DNA of 64,000 bases from Apostichopus japonicus. Lineage: Eukaryota > Echinodermata > Holothuroidea > Aspidochirotida > Stichopodidae. Location: positions 11,116,501 through 11,180,500 of the forward strand of contig NC_092575.1 of the NCBI RefSeq assembly GCF_037975245.1, written 5' to 3'. Shown one piece after another: positions 61,216 through 64,000 of the stretch (the stretch's first letter is position 1; every line of letters begins with the position of its first letter). Made by a program: the position numbers and the translations under genes. A model generated the notes under the pieces. That model was given only the letters and a program-made list of their open reading frames with translations. It was not told where the DNA came from and ran no database searches.

Positions 61216-61847
61216 AAGCTAAGTCATATAACGCGTTTGTAACGAAACGTCAAAGACTACATGAAATGATAACATAATGATCTTTATAACGGAAAATATG
61301 ATTAAAAAAAGAGAAAAATGCTGAAGGTAGCTTAATGGTAGCTTGCTCATATATAAGTTAATATATGAATCAATGTTAACTATAATCACACATTCAACCA
61401 TAAGTGGTCCCATTCTTTTTTAATTGATTATCATTCACATCCGTTTTCAGAATACAGGAAGGTTTAAACTGAAATAAAATATACAGAAAAAATATATATT
61501 AAAAGACCGAACTATTCCTGTCAGGGTATCTAACTATATGGTTTATATTTATATATCTGTTTGTATTCCAAGCAAAAGGCAACAGGTCTACATGCGGGGG
61601 AACTGGTTGCTTTTTGCTAGGTAGCCTACTCTCATTTCATTAAATAAACACTGACTTTGCACAAAATCTAAAAGCTAACATCAATTTATAGACCAATATC
61701 GAAACAATTAGATCGTTAAAGCTGAACGACGCAATATCATGAATCTTATCTGAACGTTCAACTAGTGTTGTTTCCTTTTTTTAATATAATGACGAAACAC
61801 ACTCATGGGTTTACAGGCCCACACATACACACTGAAAACTTAAATTG

Positions 61848-62220
61848 GTTCACCGACTAACAAAACGTTAGTCCATCTGGTGCCTCTCCCGACTAACATA
61901 GCCTTAGTCAGTTGCTATACCGACTAATTTATTCCTTAGTCAGTTGGATTTCATAGTCGGTCATCTTAGTCCGTCAGCTTAGTCGATCAACAATTTTTTA
62001 GTCGGTAAATGTTTATTAGCCAGTTACATTAGTTGGTGACATTAGTCGGTCTTTACCGACTAATTTATATGAGCCACCGACTAGTTTACAGCAGGTTTTA
62101 CATTAGTCAGGATGGTGCCTCTCCCGACTAACCTTTCTTAGTCGGTATCGACTGACTAGTTGCACTGACTAGATTCACTGAAAGAATTAAACCCGACTAG
62201 TTTCACTGACTAGTATCACT
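61848..62220. repeat. Cluster of CCGACTAA / TTAGTCGG motifs in both orientations
   Basis: About twenty copies of an eight-base CCGACTAA core or its complement, plus GACTAG variants, lie within 370 bp at irregular spacing. GTGCCTCTCCCGACTAAC occurs twice (near 61880 and 62116). It looks like subterminal repeats of a DNA transposon or a small fold-back satellite. No ends or duplication were defined. Confidence 0.7.
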
Positions 62221-62989
62221 GAAAGAAAAGAGAGCAGAAGAAACACAAATAATGTGTACGTTGGCAGTATTTATTTCTGATAAAACCTCTGATGTCTACA
62301 AAAGGCTGACTTTCGACAGATAGAGAAGAAATCACTGTAAATAAAATCTGAAAATCTGATTTTTTTTTTCCAACAAAGTTAAGACAAGTTAATGGATCAA
62401 ACATGAATCGCAAAAGTATAGCACTGCACAATAATGCAAAGTTGAGTCTTGGGCAAGGGTTCCTCATGACTTTCGTTTTAAAGTGGTACCCCAAATCGAC
62501 ACCAGTTAAGTCTTCACGAACAAAGAGTGTTTCTCTTAACTACAAATGGCCTCCCACTTGTCTTCAGGAAGCCAAAATCTGCACCATTATTGACCTGTGA
62601 ACAGAAAATATGATATATGTGTAAGCACAGATACATATATATATAGCACATGATAACTCACATTATCATAAACATACATTTACATTAAAATTTTATAACA
62701 TATTGGGAGGTATACATTTAAATCTAGGTCCCTCAAATTATAAGCCAGGAATAGCAGCTTTACCAAATTATTATTTGCTTTGCACAGCATAACACCAAGT
62801 TATTTCTCAAAGCTTAATAATTATGTTAATCATGTTAATAATGATCCCAGTAGACCAGGATCCCAGAGGGTTTGGTTAGCTGGGAAGGTAACCAATTGCC
62901 TTGTACATCACAATGTTCACAGTGCATTCCTGTATATGAAACCAGACGACTGGCAAATTGACTGTGGTGAGTGTGGCTGGGAGAGCAAT
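62221..62989. other. Intergenic, no gene seen
   Basis: No exon is recognised. Short AT repeats lie near 62634-62644. Wording near 62848-62870 (CCCAGTAGACCAGGATCCCA) may be a diverged start of the following satellite. Confidence 0.4.
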
Positions 62990-64000
62990 TTTTAAGTCAC
63001 CTGATAGCTAACCTAGATCAGTTTTCATGGTAACACATCAAAGTAAGTACAATATGTCAGGTATGGCCCCAAGAGCAACAAATGGCCATTGCCAGTAATT
63101 ATTGGTGGTGGGGTACCCCTGCCAGTGATCTATAATTGACCCCTCAAGGCTGACCTAGGTCAGCTCATGAGGTAACCACTTGAAACCTACTGGAAAATGT
63201 TGGTTAGGGCTTCAGATACAACTGATGGGCATTGCCAGTAATTTTTATTGGTGGGGTACCCCTGCCAGTAGACCCCCAAAATGCCCAACCCCCATTGACC
63301 TAGATGAGCTCATGATGTAACCAGTTGAAAACTACTGGAAAATGGTATCACTTCATATGTAAGGGATGGGAATTTCCAGTAATTTATATTGGGGGGGGGT
63401 ACCCCTGCCAGTAGACCCCCAAAATGCCCATTCCCTCATTGACTTAGGTCAGCTCATGAGATAACCAGTTGAAAAATTACTGGAAAATGATAGGTATCAC
63501 TTCATATGTAAGGGATGGGCATTTCCAGTCATTTACATTGGTGGGTAACCCTGTCAGTAGACCCCCAAAATGCCCATCCCCCATTGACCTAGATTAGCTC
63601 ATGAGGTAACCAGTTGAAAAATACTGTAAAATGATTGGCAGGACTCTATATATATGTAAGGGATGGGCATTTCCAGTAATTTATATTAGTGGGGTACCCC
63701 TGCCAGTAGACCCCCAAAAAGCTCCCCCCCCCCCCCTATTGATCTAGGTCAGCTCATGATTTAACCAGTTGAAAACTACTGGGAAATTATTGACAGGATT
63801 CTATATGTAAGGGATGGGCGGACTCTGGCAGTGGTGGCCCACCAATATAAAATACTGGAAATGCCCATCCCTTACATATGAAGTGATACCTATCATTTTC
63901 CTGTAGGTTTCAACTGGTCAAATCATGAGCTCACCTAGGTCAATGAGGGGATGGGCATATTGGGGGTCTACTAGCAGGGGTACCCCACCAATAAAATTTA
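62990..64000. repeat. ~145-bp satellite with an inverted terminal copy
   Basis: Five direct copies of a 143-149 bp unit carry GGGGTACCCCTGCCAGTAGA, TTGACCTAGGTCAGCTCATG, TAACCAGTTGAAAACTACTG and ATGTAAGGGATGGGCATTTC. The anchors fall at about 63111, 63256, 63399, 63545 and 63694. From about 63835 the unit continues in inverted orientation to the window edge. The array is not complete in the window. Confidence 0.9.

Overview
This is AT-rich eukaryotic genomic DNA: genes split by GT-AG introns, long introns, abundant microsatellites, tRNA-derived SINEs, non-LTR retrotransposon remnants and many short DNA transposons with target-site duplications. Gene content (a cilium gene, a sigma-2-receptor homologue, an ISG12/IFI27-family gene and laccase-like multicopper oxidases) fits an animal, most likely a marine invertebrate deuterostome such as an echinoderm. 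The exact taxon is inference.

Five protein-coding genes can be rebuilt exon by exon, with splice phases that agree at every junction. From left to right they are: (1) a two-exon ISG12/IFI27-family gene, 939-2530 (+); (2) TMEM97, three exons, 5328-8168 (+), 177 aa; (3) IFT20, four exons, 19110-11825 (-), 132 aa, with an RFX X-box-like site just upstream of its ATG; (4) a membrane-anchored multicopper oxidase MCO-A, nine exons, 30281-21054 (-), 670 aa; and (5) its paralogue MCO-B, nine exons, 33973-53261 (+), 676 aa. MCO-A and MCO-B are arranged head to head. They share exon phases, two exons of identical length and all copper-ligand motifs. Each begins with an N-terminal signal-anchor exon, which predicts type II membrane oxidases with an extracellular or lumenal catalytic domain.

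The rest is mostly mobile and repetitive DNA. hAT-like elements with 8-bp duplications lie at 8419-8855, 9768-10446 and 35656-36855. A decayed 4.5-kb element with roughly 300-bp inverted ends (39091-43645) holds a broken cysteine-rich gene. LINE remnants lie at 44590-45190 and 59790-61215. SINEs lie at 50955-51194, 58219-58486 and about 55150-55555. Satellite-like arrays fill 61.8-62.2 kb and 63-64 kb.

The most striking feature is intron 1 of MCO-A. It consists of an 11-nt 5' splice-site segment followed by about 1.4 kb of (ATCT)n, read in the gene's sense, that runs directly into the 3' AG. The whole intron is in effect a microsatellite. Also notable are a tandem copy of the MCO-A anchor exon that lacks the splice donor, replacement by Asn of the Asp that TMEM97 uses for ligand binding, and a transposon made almost wholly of a minisatellite.
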